Notes: generated by a model not told the origin, from the letters alone. Numbered from the stretch's first letter, positions 44,390 to 58,638 are shown. The stretch is 64,000 nt of DNA from Diplodia intermedia (GCA_021495925.1 JAKEKT010000095.1:62001-126000); one strand, 5' to 3'. Numbers and translations: made by a program.

Positions 44390-45874
44390 TTTTGTTGTTG
44401 TTGTGGTGGTGGTGGTGGTTTGTTTGGTTGGAGACTAGGAATTGTAGTCTCTTGGTGTTTGTGTTTGTGGAGTTCGAGTCTCGATTTCCGAAAACGGAGA
44501 AAAGTGGAGAGGTGGTTGTTGATTTGGTTGGTTGGTTGGTTGGTTGGTTGATTTGGTTTCCGAGCGGAAGAAGCTGGGGTGTTTGCTGCTGTGTTCACCT
44601 GTTGTGTGATGGAGCTTCACCTACCGTCGCGCAGCAGCGCCCAATATATACGAGGCCCTGCGAGCGCATCTCGACGAAAAATCCTGACTCCTACCAACTC
44701 CAAAGCATCACGACACCCCGGAGATCACCAAGGCGAAGGGAAACATCACCTGAGCCCAACGAGGCCCTGTGGCCCCCATCGCGTCCCTCCGCTCCGTTCG
44801 CTCCCGCGCCGGGCAAAGCTGATCACGGCCGAAGCGAAATCCTTCCCGGGGGGTGGTCCAGGCATATTGCGAGCGTGCGGCTCAGCCAGCCCCAACGGGG
44901 GCCAACCAGAGCCGCGGAAAGCAAAGTCCGGGGAAGGCAGGGAAGGCGCAGCGGCCAACCCGGGTTCTGCACGTTGGGGGGAGTCCGAGGCCGTGGTACC
45001 CAAAACGGCGTGCCGAACGGACCCTCTGTTCCTTCTTGCGGGAACGCCTGGCTCCTTCGCGCCCAGGCCGTTATTTTTCCCGCCCCTGATTGGCCGCGGG
45101 CGGGCGGCCTGGTGGCGAGCGGATGGGGTGACACGGGGCGGGCGCTCGCGTCGTCGGTCACACCACCATCGCGCGCTTCTCTCCTCAGCCCTGCCAACGA
45201 CGCACACACGCCATTTTTTCGGCAGCCCCCGACCGTCTGACGATAATGCGGGTTGCGACGATCGGCGGCCTGGCCGTTTTCGTTCGCGCGACAATCAGGC
45301 GATGATGGCGGCAGCTGTTTTCGTGCGAGCGGAGGGACGGGTGCGACCGACGGCAGATTCGATTCGCTGGCTGCTGAGTCATCCCGCCTGCCCCTTGCCC
45401 CTTTCGGGAATGCTCCAGCATCGTCATGTACCGCAACAACGGCCGCGTCCCTGCATGCGTCTGTAGCGGTATGCCTTGAACATCTGCCGTGTAGCACCGC
45501 AGGGAAAATAGATTGAAGAAAACCTGGGCTTGATTTTTTGTGCTACTTACAAGTAAGTACCTGTATATTATGTTCCATGCCGTTGGGACCGTGGGGACGG
45601 CACAACTCTGCTATCGAGCCAGAGAAGAGCGCGCCTCTGCCCTTTATATGGCTCCCAGACGAGGGTACCAGTCGGACGGAGCGCCTGAGACAACACTCGC
45701 CACCCTCGTCTCTCTATCTCATTCATGCATCAGATCAGTCAATTCCACCATGACGCCAGCCCGAACCACCAGTCCCATATATCCTTTTATGATTAAACCG
45801 TAACTCCACCCACACCAGCCAATCGGTGCCAGAGCCAGTAAGGCAAATATGCAAAGATGCCTGGGATGGAAGCC
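44390..45874. other. Interval upstream of the 77-aa gene
   Basis: 44560-45480 is GC-rich with long chance frames on both strands. On the minus strand CGTATATATTGG (44645-44660 region) could serve as a TATA element. TACTTAC-AA-GTAAGTA at 45544-45559 is a short inverted repeat. No gene can be supported. Confidence 0.5.
44525..44550. repeat. TTGG tetranucleotide repeat
   Basis: Six near-perfect GGTT units lie in the presumed 5' leader of the 77-aa gene, about 140 bp upstream of its start codon. Confidence 0.85.
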
Positions 45875-48800
45875 TCACTTGCCATCCTTGAGCGTCTTGT
45901 CGAGCTTCGCCAGCGCCGCCGCCTTCTCCGCATCCTGGCGCGCTCCCGTCACCTGCGCCGGGAGATCACGCATCACCTGCTGCATCAGGAGGTCCAGGTT
46001 TGGCGGCTCACCAAGGCGGCCCGACCCGATCTGTGGCGGCTTCCTCTTCTCTCCTCCATCCTGGCTGCCGCTGTTTCCAATCCCTGCGGCGTCAGCAGCC
46101 GCCTGCACAGCCGCCGCCGCGGCCTTTGCGCTTGCAGCTGCTCCGCCGTCCTTGCGTCGCAGCCCTACCTGGCCCCTTTGGTCCCAGAATGTCTCGTATC
46201 CGTGCTGGTCGAGAACCTCGTTGGGGACCGCGCCTTTGGGCTCAAGCTCACGAATCAGGTCCTGGTTTTCCTTGTTCCCCTCTAGAAGGAACCTCAGGCA
46301 CATGATGGCGTGTTCCTTGATGTAGGGGTTGTGCTCATCGTACTGGCAGCATGAGAGGATGGCCTCGATGCCCTTGTGGGTCCGAACTTGGTCCTGCACT
46401 TTCCGTGACTTCCATACAAGCGACGTAAGCACCAAAACGGTGAGCTTCTTAAGATTGCGCCATTCGAAATCAGACGGTTCCTCGCCAGGCTCATCCACGT
46501 ACTGGCTGTTGGATGCTGGCGCGTACGGCTCCGATGGTATGGCTGCTGCAGTGGAGCTGATCGAAGGGGCATTGACGTCGTAAGGGCGCTCAACTGCAAC
46601 TGGCGCAGGAGCAGCGCTTGCCGATTCTGGCGGCGGAACCTGCTGGCCTTGTGATGTGCGAACATCCGGGATCGCCGGGGGCTTCCGCGCCAAGAGCGTT
46701 CCTTTGGGTATGGCGGCGTCGAGTTCCTTGAGCAGAGTGACAAGCTCGCTGGTAATTTCCCAGTCGGCCATCATCTTCTTCCACACATCGTGTTCCGTGA
46801 GAATGGCAAAAAACTCCAGATACTGGTAGACGCCCTCATACATCCGTTCCATGTCCCACAGGTTGAGAGGGAAGTCCTCCGGGTGTGCATGTCCCGCCCT
46901 AATCTTTCCCTGCAGGAAGATGAGCGCGCACGTCTGAGGAATGATGTGTCGCCGGAACTCGGTAAACAAAAAGTTAACCATGTGCACATCCACACGTAGA
47001 GGATAAGCTGCTGCACCCTCTTTCCCGACACCGCTCTGAGCTTGAGTCTGGCGGGCCTTGAAGATGTTCGTGAGTAGCTTCATGATTACTGCCTGTGCGG
47101 GAGAGATGATGTCTTTGGATCTGTAATGTGTTAGCCGCTAGTGCCTAAGAATGGTGAGAAATGGACACTTACTCTCTAAAGGCATGGTAGGAGAAGGGCA
47201 TCAGCCCGTTGGTCAGAATAGCTTCCATGATCTTGACCATGAACTTGAAGTACAGCTCTTCCTCGCGCAGATCCCATGCGGCAACGAAAATGAGGAGCTC
47301 GCGCAGCAAATTCCTGCCGTTGTCTTGGGCAAGCAGAAGATGACAGCGGACCGTATGCATGTTCTTGATAGCCGCGACCTCCTCCGCTGTTGTCCCGTAG
47401 CCGGGAGCGCCTTCGGCTGGCGGAACGATACCGGACATTATGATCATGGGTAGAACCTCGATTTCCGAGGGACCCAGGATTAGCGGCACATCAGTCAGCA
47501 AGCCCCGCCCATCATCGCCAGGTACCACGTAATCCTCGTCTTCGCTGTCTTCCTCCTCGCTGACTTCGTCTCCAATATCCTCGGCAGGCTCAGTGGCGTT
47601 CGGAGATGCAGGTGACATGACTGGAGAGGACGGAGAGACCTCAGAAACATTTTGAGGCGGCACCCGCTCAGGAAACGTCTCGAGGCGTTTCATGAGATCG
47701 TCCTTGCCATTCTGCAGGATATCGGCGCCATAAGCAGCGTTGTAGGTCATGCGGAAATCAGCCTCGGTGGCAGGCGGGTGATCTTGAGGCTCAGCGCCAA
47801 GCGGCATCTTGAGGTCTTGTAGGTCGGCCCGAGACGTCACGTTGGGGTAATTCTTCAAGATTTCGCTTGCAGACGCTTGGGGCTGGATTGACGGAGCAGT
47901 AGGAGTCTTTGAAGCTGGAGTAAGCATGGCTTTCTTCATGCGCTCCACTTCCATTTGCAGCTGGTTGATGCTGGCAGCAAGAGCAGCGACGTTCTCCTCC
48001 TGGGTGGCATTGGGGTCGATAGCCTTTGGTTCAGGCGGCATCTTTACCGATTTGAGCAAGTCAACGTCGTGGCGGTACTTTGCAATCAGATCATTGTACA
48101 GAGTATGCCATTCCTGCACCAAGGTTATTGCCTGTGAGACCATAGCAGTCAATCGAGACTCTGCTAAATGAGGGAGGGCACATACGTCACGAGCTTCCTG
48201 CGGCATCTCCTGCCATCGTTTCTTGCACTCGGCCGCAATTTCCGTTGCGCCGGACTTGTCTCCCCGGGCCACCAGCTCTCGCTTAACCTCCATGCCAACC
48301 TTTCCAATGTATAGTAGAAACGGCGACGAGGCGGGCTGGTGGGCTCCGGGGTTGAACGATGTGAGCTCTCCACCAAAGGCACCCGCTGACTTGGGAGCGG
48401 TGGCCAGTGAGAGGGAAGCAAGCTCTTCAGTCGGTGGCAGGGAGGTGTCGCGGGAGCTGTCGAACAGTTCGACCCAGAGCATGAGCTTTCGGCGTTCGTT
48501 CCGAGCAACGAGATTGTTGAGGAACTGGAGACAAGTGATGAGGAGTTTTTTATACATGTTGACAACCTCTTGCCACTTGTGCTCGTCTGTTGTCCCGGCA
48601 TCGCCGTCAAACCCACGCGCGGTGACCTTCACACAGACGCTGATGAGCTTGAATATTTCCTGGTCGAACTGGGCTTTGGCCGCTAGGTCCTGAGCGGCCT
48701 CGCCGATTGTGAGAACATTACGCGCAATTGAGACGATGTCGTTGAGGCGCTCGAGGTCTCTCATGAGGTTCGAGTAGTTGGCGGCGATCAAGGTGCCCGA

Positions 48801-49196
48801 AGCGCCCTCAAACTCTGGCGCTTGGGGGTCGGCGGGCGCAAAAGAGCGATGCTCGAGCGAGGGCACGGCGTTCTCGAGCAGGTCGGAGAGGTCGCGCCAG
48901 AAGTTCGCGTTGGAGCCAATTGCCCGCCGCACCTCGAGTTCTCTGACGGTGCGGCGCAAAGTCTTCTTGCAGATATCTTGTAGCATCGCCATCATATCGT
49001 GCTTGATGTAACCGGGGGATTTGAAGTGGATGATCCATGGCTGGAGAAGAAGGCGCAATTGCGTGGTGTACGGGTCGGCTGGGCCGTCGCGCGAAGGTGA
49101 GGGCGTTCGCTGTTCGATGGTTTCCGGGGTCGCCGGGTCGTCCGAGCCGCGAGCAGGCGCATCGGAATCCATGCTCGCGCCTGCAGACGCGGACAT
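45875..49196 (-). CDS. Ataxin-10 homolog (Ctr86-like), armadillo-repeat protein
   Basis: Three exons, 48186-49196, 47173-48131 and 45875-47120, encode 1071 aa. The 54-nt first intron (GTATGT to CACAG) is in frame and open, so it is easily missed; removing it gives EARDAITLVQEWHTLYNDL. The protein is mostly alpha-helical. Its C-terminal third holds the ataxin-10 signature: KKLTVLVLTSLVWKSRKVQD, then NPYIKEHAIMCLRFLLEGN and NQDLIREL. The yeast homolog is Ctr86, essential and poorly understood; animal ataxin-10 acts in neuronal survival and cytokinesis. A charged Ser/Glu-rich linker lies between the halves, and the C-terminus has an Ala/Lys-rich coiled segment. The location is inferred to be cytosolic. 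Confidence 0.9.
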
Positions 49197-50786
49197 TGTG
49201 AAGAGAGCTTGTGGTACTGGTGCGTGGCTGCCTGGGCTGACTTTTTCGAAAGCCTCCGCGCTCCCCGCCGCTGTCGATCAGTTGTGACGCACTCGATCCG
49301 TCGGAGACGCTAACGCGGAAACGCTAGTCCATTTCCTGCCTAAGGCAACACATACCCTGGTCACAGCTTCCTAGCCCCTTTCTCTTCTTGACGTCGAGCA
49401 AGGGGTCCAGATCTGCTTATACGGCAGTATCAGCGTTCTGGTGACAGGAGCTGTTATACATCCGTCGTTGGCTTTGTTTCGTTTATTTCCTCATATTCTG
49501 GGCAGAAAGCTGTGTCCGTGGTCCAAGCCCATGGGGACTCCTCTCAGCTCTCCGTATTTGCTTTTTCCCTTCTCAAGGCGAATCGTTGGTATAGAATCTT
49601 TTAACACTTCTGCCGACCCCTCATAGCTCTATCTCAGACAACATGGAGATAGTCGAGAAAGACAGCCCTTCCTTACTATTTTGAGGATCGAAACGTCCAA
49701 ATCAGCATTAAACGGCTCGCTTCAATCCACCAAGAAACCATTGGGGGCGGGTTGAATTGGGTTTTACCCATTCAAAAGGATACCGGTGTTTCTGTGGCTG
49801 AATGCTGACCCTCATGACTCTGTAATAAGTAAATGATTGGCGGCAAGGAAAGACAGTAACGGTATCGACGTTGTTGCTATCTGGACCGCCACCAAGCGCA
49901 CCAACAGATTCCTGCTGCTTACCTGTTGGGTAACAGGAGAACAATTGATCAGACAGTGTAAGTCAAATAAGCGTAGTCTGCTCGGTGCGGACTCATGAGA
50001 GTGTTTTGGACGCTTGGTGTGCTCATGAAACGGTGATGCTTCTGGACCTCGTGCCAGGCATGTGAAAGAATCAACTGCAGTTTAGATGACGCAACAACGA
50101 AAAGGAAGTGCACCACCTTTTGCGGAGAACACGGTAGGGTATAATTTGCACCTCATCTGCTCGAGGCTGCGTGTCACGACAGCTTGAGCTTGGAACCCTA
50201 GGATCGAAAGGGAGAATGGTGCTGCAAAGGAAGAGCATTGCGGTTAGAGCTTGCTTGATTTGATTGGGTGTTTGACCACCAGAGTAATACTACAGGGAGA
50301 CCCTTACGCCGGATGCCCATGTGCACTAGGCGAGCGTCGATCTCAATCTTGGCGCTTTGTCCGAAGAATGTTGTATGTTTCAAGCTACGGATATCAGACA
50401 ACCCTGGCGGCCGTTGCACAAGCACTGAGCAGTATATTTCGGTCTTTTGGCAGATATGTTATGAAATCGGTGAGCTGACCAACGAAATGCATTAGAATGT
50501 TTGCGATGAAACCAAGGACTCTGGGTATATCTTTTCGCAAGAGCTGAAAAAAAAAATAAAAAGGAACAAGGAGCGCCAAACTACCAGAGGTATCATCTTA
50601 GGAAGCGCCGTAGCGCCATACAATGCCACAAAGGAAACTTTAGCACCGGAATCTATCCGGAGCCTCTGAACGAATTCAACGATTTGACCAAGGAGAATCT
50701 CGATCGAAGTGTGCGGGGCGAAGGGTCCGCAAGGGGACGGGCGTGCACGTAGATCTCGGGAGAGTTGACGGATCCGGGGGATGAGT
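49197..50786. other. 1.59-kb interval, ataxin-10 promoter side
   Basis: 49.2-49.3 kb is the probable ataxin-10 leader. 49.4-50.7 kb is AT-richer with only short frames and includes the 3' flank of the Meh1 gene. No feature is supported. Confidence 0.5.
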
Positions 50787-51430
50787 TTACAGCCTGACAG
50801 GCGAGGGAGCAGATCTACGATCCAGACCCAGGACTTCGTCGAATTGGATGGTGAGGGAGCCGCTGTCAATGACCTTGACGTGCTCCCAGTCGCCCTCGTC
50901 GCCCTGCGCCTTTGTGACTTCGGCCAACCAGGCAGTTTCATCGTTGTCAACGGCGGTTCCAGAGGACGACGGCCGGCTGTCTTCAGGGTGGGACACGGCG
51001 GGGAAACGCTCCATGAAGAGACGATGGTATTCGCTGTGCATCTTGTGGCCTTCGTCGGGATGGGCGGATTGCGAGACATCAATCAGCTTGCTACCAAGGG
51101 AGAGGAACGTTAGCAGCGGCGGCGGACAGCAGTTGGTGGCGGGACCTACTCGGATGTCTGAGCGCAGATGCGCTCGAGGGCGTCCCGCTGGCGCCTGATT
51201 TCCTCAGGGTCGGGCTGGGGAGCACTCATGCCCATGTGCGGGCCTTGTTGGGCAACGGCGCCGTACTGGTGCTGGTATTGGTCGGGACCGAGGAGGTGCG
51301 AGGCTTCGGAGCGCTGTGCGTAAGGGCGGCGGTCAGTCGCACAGGCGGGTGTGGTTGATGACGGGGCCGCTCTTACCTCATCGTGTTGAGGCCTGCGGCC
51401 AAGGCCTAGGCACGAAGCGCAGATGCCCAT
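50787..51430 (-). CDS. Meh1/Ego1-LAMTOR1-type TORC1 scaffold protein
   Basis: Exons are 51377-51430, 51150-51313 and 50787-51090 (173 aa). The start MGICASC gives Gly2 for myristoylation and Cys4/Cys7 for palmitoylation, the double lipid anchor of Ego1/LAMTOR1 on the vacuolar or lysosomal membrane. The diagnostic helix EEIRRQRDALERICAQTSDKLIDVS matches the region of yeast Meh1 and LAMTOR1 that wraps the other EGO/Ragulator subunits and Rag GTPases. The segment between the anchor and the helix is Gln/His/Pro-rich and flexible. The C-terminal part (WEHVKVIDSGSLTIQFDEVL) resembles the last strand region of fungal homologs. All three joins keep frame. Confidence 0.85.
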
Positions 51431-52549
51431 CTGGAATGAGGGCTGTGACGGGGCGTGGCTGCGAGGACGTGGAAGGGGAGCGCGGCCTCAGCGAGCTGGT
51501 GTGAGGGTGGCTTGCATGGGCCGGCGACCGCGGGCAGCAGAGCGCAGGATCGCAGCGGGCTTGCGGGCGCGCTCTTGTTCAGGGAGCTTGCTGGGGGAGC
51601 TTGGACGGTGAGGTGAGGTTGGAACAGAATGTTTGATTATGAGGTTTCGCTTGACATTTCGGGCGCGCAGGAGCCCGTCGGCGGCCGTGCCGCTGCCAGC
51701 CGACGCACCGCTGCGCCAGCCACCACCATCACCGTCTACACCACGGCTGCATTCCTCGCCGCTCAGACGCCCGCCGTCGCCCGTCCCCGCCGGCCTGGTG
51801 CTCCGCGGGTCAGCCGGGCGCAAGCCCCGTGGTGCAGAAAACGCCTCCGGTATGCGCCTCCAGCAGCGCTGCGCCGGGCCTGCCTGCGCCGCCCCAGCCC
51901 GCGGCGCAACGCTCCGAAGCTTGGTGCCGGTGTTTCTGTCGTGGTGTCTGCTATTGCTCGGTGCTGCGTTCACGTTGTTCCGCCTCGGCCGTTTGCTCCG
52001 CGCTGTTCCTGTTCCTGCATATGTCCATGCCTGCGGGCTCCCCTTCGACGCGTCTTGCGCGCAGCAGTCGCGTATCCCTTTGTGGAGGATACGAGAAACT
52101 AGGTCCAGAGTGCAACCTCTCCTTGTTCTCTCCAGGTCGCGGCAGGTCGAAGGAGTCGACCAAGCAAGGGCGCTGCTCCCAGACACGCCTCCTGGTTACC
52201 AAGAATGGGGAGATCACCCTCCGTTACGCCTGCTCGACACCTCTTTCTTTGAACCACCATGATCATCTCTGAGAGCTAGTCTCAGCTGGCTCTCATCCCG
52301 CCCCTACGTAGATACCTCGCGCACGCGTCGCGAGTACCACCGCGGCGAGTCACGAAATGGCGAGCAGGGCCATTGGCTCTGCAAGGCACAGTCTTCTCCA
52401 CCATGAAGGGCCTCCCGACTGTTGAAGCTGGTGCTGTCTTAGTCTTGCCGTCTGTATAAAGCGTTTTGGGTGCCGCTCCCAGTTGCCTCTTCACCGACGT
52501 CGACACTGACGCTCCTTGATCGTACTTGAGCATTCGCCATTCGTTTTGA
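51431..52549. other. Divergent promoter region, Meh1 gene / giant wall protein gene
   Basis: GC-rich, with open frames on both strands near 51.5-52.3 kb that have no recognisable content. The plus-strand promoter at its right end has a clear TATA box. Confidence 0.5.
52455..52460 (+). promoter_or_regulatory. TATA box of the giant Ser/Thr-rich protein gene
   Basis: TATAAA lies 90 bp upstream of the ATG at 52550, a position typical for a strongly regulated fungal promoter. Confidence 0.55.
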
Positions 52550-55500
52550 ATGCTCAGTATGCTGTTCGCTCGCTCCCCTCTCGCGGCTTTGGCCGTCAGC
52601 CTTTCATTTGCTGTGACCGATGCTGCCGTTGCAGACCGGCGGAGTCCGGCGCCTGCGGGCCTGAGAAAGGGCTTCCTGGACTACCTCAACCTCTTCGGAA
52701 AGCGTCAGGACGACTTCTGCGTACCGTCGAACGACTACTATCAGATTCTCTCCACCCACACATCTGCTCCTGAACTGTGTGCAACTTTGCTTGGACGGCC
52801 CACCGACACCAGCCATGTCGTTGTCACCCCTGTTACGTACGTCAATCAATCAATTCGGTGCCGTGTTCCTCTTGACTGATCCACAAGGCAGCACTGTCAC
52901 CCACGCCACCTCTACTCGTGTCGCCACCGTGAATAACATTGTCAGCGTCACTGTTACCAGTACCAGCACAGTTACGCCAGAATCGCTTGCCGCAAGAGCG
53001 CCGGAGCCTACACCAGGCCCTGAACTTGCGAAGCGACTAGCCAATGCTGAGGCCATCAGCAAGTTCATAAGACAGATCGAAGAGAGCTCTTCGTTTGACT
53101 CCACTGCCACCGCTTTGCAGCTAATCAGCTCTGGGTTGTCGAGTGCTTGTGACTGCCTTGGCCTGCCGACGCCAGCAACCACCACCCAGACTCTGTCTGG
53201 TCCTCCCAACGTGCGTTCCCCGGACATCTCAAAACGTGTGCGAGGCTGATTGTCAAGCAGTCAACAGTTACGGTCGCTGCTTTTGCAAGGACAACGAAGA
53301 CTTCAAACAGCAGTATCGTCTTCAGGGAGGTCGTGACAGTCACAGCTGGCCAAGAGCCCAGTTCGGAGGGTGCTAGCGCTTCCGCCACTGCCACCCCCAC
53401 CGGGTCCGTTTCTGCTCCCATCGGAGAGGGTGTTAGCTGCCCGGCGGATGCCGAAGCAGTGAAAAACTATAAGCTTGGCAGCCAGACTTACGCTTACCGG
53501 ATCCACTGCGGCCTGGACTTCACCGATAACAATGTCATTGATCAGCCCGCTGATGACGCGGCTGAATGTGCAGCTCTTTGCTCAACGTACACCCAGGCAG
53601 CCGGCGCTACCGTCTGCGAGGGATTCGTTTTCAGGGACAATCGTTGCTACTTGAAGAGGAGTATCAGCAACTCCAAACCCGTCGAATCCCCTGGCACTGT
53701 TTCCGGCGAACTGCTCCGCATAGGCGCATTCCCCAACTCGGAAAGTGTGTCTTTCACGTCTGCCCCATCCGACGTAACGCTCAAGACCACGTCCGTCTCG
53801 CTCTCGACAACCTCTGCAATCCCCCAGTGCGGCCCTGGTGACTCCACCGAAAGTGCGTCGTCGACGTACTTCTCCACCATGTACACGGATGCCGGCGGTA
53901 CTGTACACATGTCTTGGACGTCCCAATATGCTTACGCCGCGACAAACCAGCGAGTGTGCACGTACAACAACACTGAAGTGTACACAAACACCAACCTCAT
54001 TACCGTCCCTGCAACTACGATTGTGAGCACCGTGACCACGACTGGAACCGTGACCAACATCAAAACCTTTACCTCGGCTGGATCAGTTATCATTGAGGCC
54101 TCTGGGGGAACAGTCTACGCTCCCGGCGCAACGGCTACCGCAAGTGGCCTAGCAACCTCTACTCGCTCCCGCACGATCCTTGTCCCCCCGGCCGCCACGG
54201 CCCTTAGAGGAGAGTTCAACTCGACTATTGTTTCGGGTGGCACGACTCTTGTTGAGGAGTACACGTACAGTTCTACCTCAGTCAGCCTTGTGACCGTCAT
54301 TGAAGCTACCTCGACTTTCAACGCAACGGGGGGTTCGGACGTCTCTGCCCCTGAGACCACACTCACAACGACTTCGACCGGCACTTCGGTCATTTCCGGA
54401 GACACGACCCAGGTGGTGTCCACGCTCACTTCGACTGAAACGAGCGGCGCCGGGGCGTCTGCGCCAAGCAACTCGACGGTTACAACGACAACTACTGGCA
54501 CTACGGTCATCTCCGGTTCAACTACGGAGGTGGTCTCTACGCTCACTTCAATTGCCACGGGCGAGTCTTCGGACCTGGCTGCCAGCGGGTCGACTACCGC
54601 GACTGGTGGTTCCAGCGAATCTGCGCCGAGCAATTCGACAATCACATCAACGACCGTTGATACTACAGTTGTTTCTGGCGTAACGACGGTGCTGACCTCC
54701 GCTATCACTTCGACCGCAACTGGCGGATCTGGCGAATCTGCGCCGAATGAGTCAGCGACTACAACCACTACGGAATCACTGAGCAACACTCAAGGTGACC
54801 GAACCGGCACGGGTGCGATTGAGTCTAGTGCTACGAGCAATTCAACCGCCACAGGCGGCTCATCCGAGTCGGGCCCAGCTCCTGCAACTCAACTCACTGT
54901 GAGCACCTCGATCACCGTAGTGACGTCCAATGTGTCAACTTCCACGTCTACTGGCGCTGGCGGAGAGACTGTTGAAGTTCCCAGCGAGACTGTCTTGACT
55001 TCGTCTTCCTTTATTGTCGTCTCCAGCCGAGTCGGCGAATCGAGCGCAACGGCAACGGGTGGCTCAACCGAATCGGCTCCTGGCAGCGCGTCGCCTTCGA
55101 ATTCGACGGCAACAGGCGGTAGCACTGCCAGTGGACCCACCTCAGAGACGACAGCGGTGTCCGCTAACTCGACCGCGGCTGGCAGCGGCACGGAATCCGC
55201 GCCGGCCTCAGCTTCGGGATCCTTTACTTTCAGCGGAGACTCTGGGTCCCGGACTGGAACCTTCGTGACGACCTCCACCAGTGGCTCCCTTACGACCGTC
55301 ATCACGTACACGAGCGTTGTCCCTGATACCAACGCAACGACCACGACCGTTTCCACAACAGCCTCGTCTAATGTAACGTCCACGGCAGTTTCGGACTCGC
55401 TGAGCAGCACTGAAGGCGCTCGGACGGGCACGGCAATGACAAGCGGTGAATCAAGCGTATCAGCTCCTTCAAGTGGCCTCCCGACTCTGTCCTTGAATGC

Positions 55501-58500
55501 AACTACCACTTCAACCGAGACTTTGACCAGCACTGGAGGTGAAGAGACCGGCACTGCCACAGCAAGCGGTGCTTCAAGCGGACTTCTTACTCTCTCCTCC
55601 AACGTGACCACCACCTCGACTGAGACTTTGACCAGCACTGCCACAACAGGCGGTGAAGTGAGCTCACCAACCGCTTCTAGCGGGTTCCCTACGCAGTCTT
55701 CAAATGGCACTACTACGGGTGAGTCCCTCAGCAGTACGGAGGGCGGGCGGATTGGCAGTGCAACAACAAGCGGCGGATCCAGCTTGACAGCTCCGTCCAG
55801 TGGACTTCCTGTTCTTTCCTCCAACGGAACCACCACTTCAACCGAGACCCTGAGTGGTACGGAGGGCCCGCGCACCGGGACTGCAGGCTCTTCTCTCTCG
55901 GCTCCTTCGAGCAGCCTTCCCGGACCTTCGTCCAATGCGACGACTGCTACCGGATCTCTTAGCAGCACCGCTGGTGGACCTACCGGCGAGGCAACCTATG
56001 CGCCGCCTCCCTCGAGTGGAGTTCCTACAGGCTCGGCGAACGGAACTGTTCCAGCATCGGAGTCTTTGAGCACATCTGCAGGACCTCGCTCCGGCGCTGC
56101 TACTACGGGAGGTCCTTCGAGTGGATATCCTACTGGCTCGTCGAACGGAACTGTGCCAGCATCGGAGTCTCTGAGTACATCTGCAGGCCCTCGCTCCGGC
56201 GCGGCTACTACAGGAGGTCCCTCCAGTGGCTTTCCCTCGAGCTCGCCCAATGGCACCGTGACAGCCACTGAGAATTTGAGCACATCTGCAGGCCCTCGCT
56301 CGGGTGCTGCTACTACGGAAGGACCCTCGAGTGGCTTCCCCTCGAGCCCGTCGAATGGCACTTTGGTCGGCACTGGCGCCACTGCGCTGCTGCCGCACGC
56401 CACTGGACCCAACTCGACGGCGTCTCTCTCCACCTCTGAAGGCCCTCGAAACGGTGCCGCTTCTACCACGACTACGACAACGGAGACGAGCGGAGCTAGC
56501 AGTGGTGCTCCGGCTCCTTCATACAACTCAACTATTGTTGGTCCGTCGTATGGTGTTCCAGAAGAGTCACTCTCAAGTACCTCAGGCGCGCGGATTGGAA
56601 CTGCCTCCGAGTCGGTCCCGCTTGGAACCGGAAGCAGCGGCTTCCCAGTGCCATCCGCAAACGCGACCACTACAGCTGCGGTGGGTACCGCTCCTTCAGC
56701 CACGTCCGCACCTGGGAACTCAACCATCCCAGCCGGGACGGCATCTGAGGGTCAACGCACTGGTAACGTCACAACCACCACCACATCCGTCACGTCAACT
56801 GCGCCCGCCGCAAACTCTACCTCAATTTCGGGCACTGGGCCCAGTTCCCCTGCCAACTTGACTGCTCCTGTCTCTGGCACGGCTCCTTCAGGAGCTGCTC
56901 CTACCTATGCTAGTGCAAACGGAACATCTGCTCTGGGAACAGGGTCGAGCTTACCTGCTAACGCAACTGACTCCTTGTCGAGCACCCAGGGTGACCGCAA
57001 CGGAGCCTTCTCCACAACCTCCCTCTCGGGAACTGCTCCCACGGCCTTCCCTGGAGCAAACTCAACTCTGCCAAGCGGGAGAGGTACTGCGCCAATACCC
57101 AACACGCGTCTGCGACCCTCGTCTCTGGGCACTGCTGCCACGTATGCCTCTGCAAACTCGACCTTGCCCACTGGCACTGGACCTTCTAGCGGATCGATCC
57201 CTAGCTCCTCAGCGAACTCGACTGAAACTTCTACTATGCCCTTGGTCACTGGCCCCAGCAGTGGAACGCCTGTCAATTCAGCCAACTCGACTGCCCCTGC
57301 AGGCACCGGCCCGTCGAATAGCATTGCTACACCGTCTGCGAACTCTACCGAGTCTTTCTCGAATACCCAGGGCGACCGTAATGGAGCCTTCTCTACTACT
57401 GCACCCCTGGCTACTGGTCCCAGCAGTGGATCTCCTGTTAACTCGGCTAACTACACTGCACCGGTGGGCACAGGTGCTTCAAGCATTCCAACACAGTCGG
57501 CAAACTCTACCGAGTCTTTCTCAAACACCCAGGGTGACCGTAATGGAGCTTTCTCTACTACTGCCCCCCTAACTACTGGTCCCAGCAGTGGATCCCCCGT
57601 TAACTCAGCCAACTACACTGCACCCGTGGGCACAGGTGCTTCAAGCATTCCAACACAGTCGGCAAACTCCACCGAATCTTTCTCGAACACGCAGGGTGAC
57701 CGCAATGGAGACTTCTCAACCACGCTCCTTGGCACGGCTCCGAGCAGCGGTGCGCCTGTGAACTCGGCTAACTCAACTACTCTCCCGGTTGCCACAGGGG
57801 CAACGAGCGGTTTCCCCGCGCCATCTGCCAATGCCACGGTGCCGTTTCCGAACACCGGTCTGAACACGGGAAGCTTCCCTACTTCCACCCTCGTGGGCAC
57901 TGGCCCGAGCAATGTTCCTTCGAACACAGCCAATGGCACTGCTCTCCTTGGTGCCAGTGCGTCGACTGGCTTCCCGTCGTCATCAGCCAACGCTACTACG
58001 TCGCCTTCAAGTACAGAAGGTGCCCGCAATGGTGAAGCTACAACAGCTTTGCCGAGCAGTGGCAGTCCAGTCCCTTCTCTCAACGGCACCCTGTCCGCAT
58101 TCCCGACGGCCCCAAGCTCCTCGTGCGTTGACTCAACGGTTACCTTGCCGGCCGTCACAGTGACTGCTACAGTTACCCAATATGCATCAACCGTATCTGT
58201 CTGTGCCAGTGACTGCGTCTCTTCACCCTCTACCTTCTCGACAGGGACCATCTCCACCACATCTACCTTAACTTCAACATCAACTTCGTCCGAGACAGCC
58301 ACCGAGACGTCCACCATCACGGTACCCTCCCCGTCCGAATCCTCGACCGCGACAGCCGTCTTGCCGGCAACCACAAACACCGAGAGCACCGAAGCCCCCG
58401 GCACAGCCAGCAACGCCAACCGCTTCGGCAGCTTCTCCGAGGAGGAGACCAGCACCGCCGCGCCGCCGTCCACAACATCGACATCGACCTCGGTAGTCGT

Positions 58501-58598
58501 CGCCTCCGCCACCACGACCACCTCGACCAGCGTCGAGGCGCGACCCACCTACGAGGCGCCGCCGCCCCCGTACGCCAAGCGCGACGTCCAACAACAAG

Positions 58599-58638
<40 letters not shown>

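Noticed and set aside
44521..44600. Possible CRISPR-like or satellite array from the TTGG repeat
   Set aside because: It is a simple tetranucleotide microsatellite without spacers, in a eukaryotic genome.
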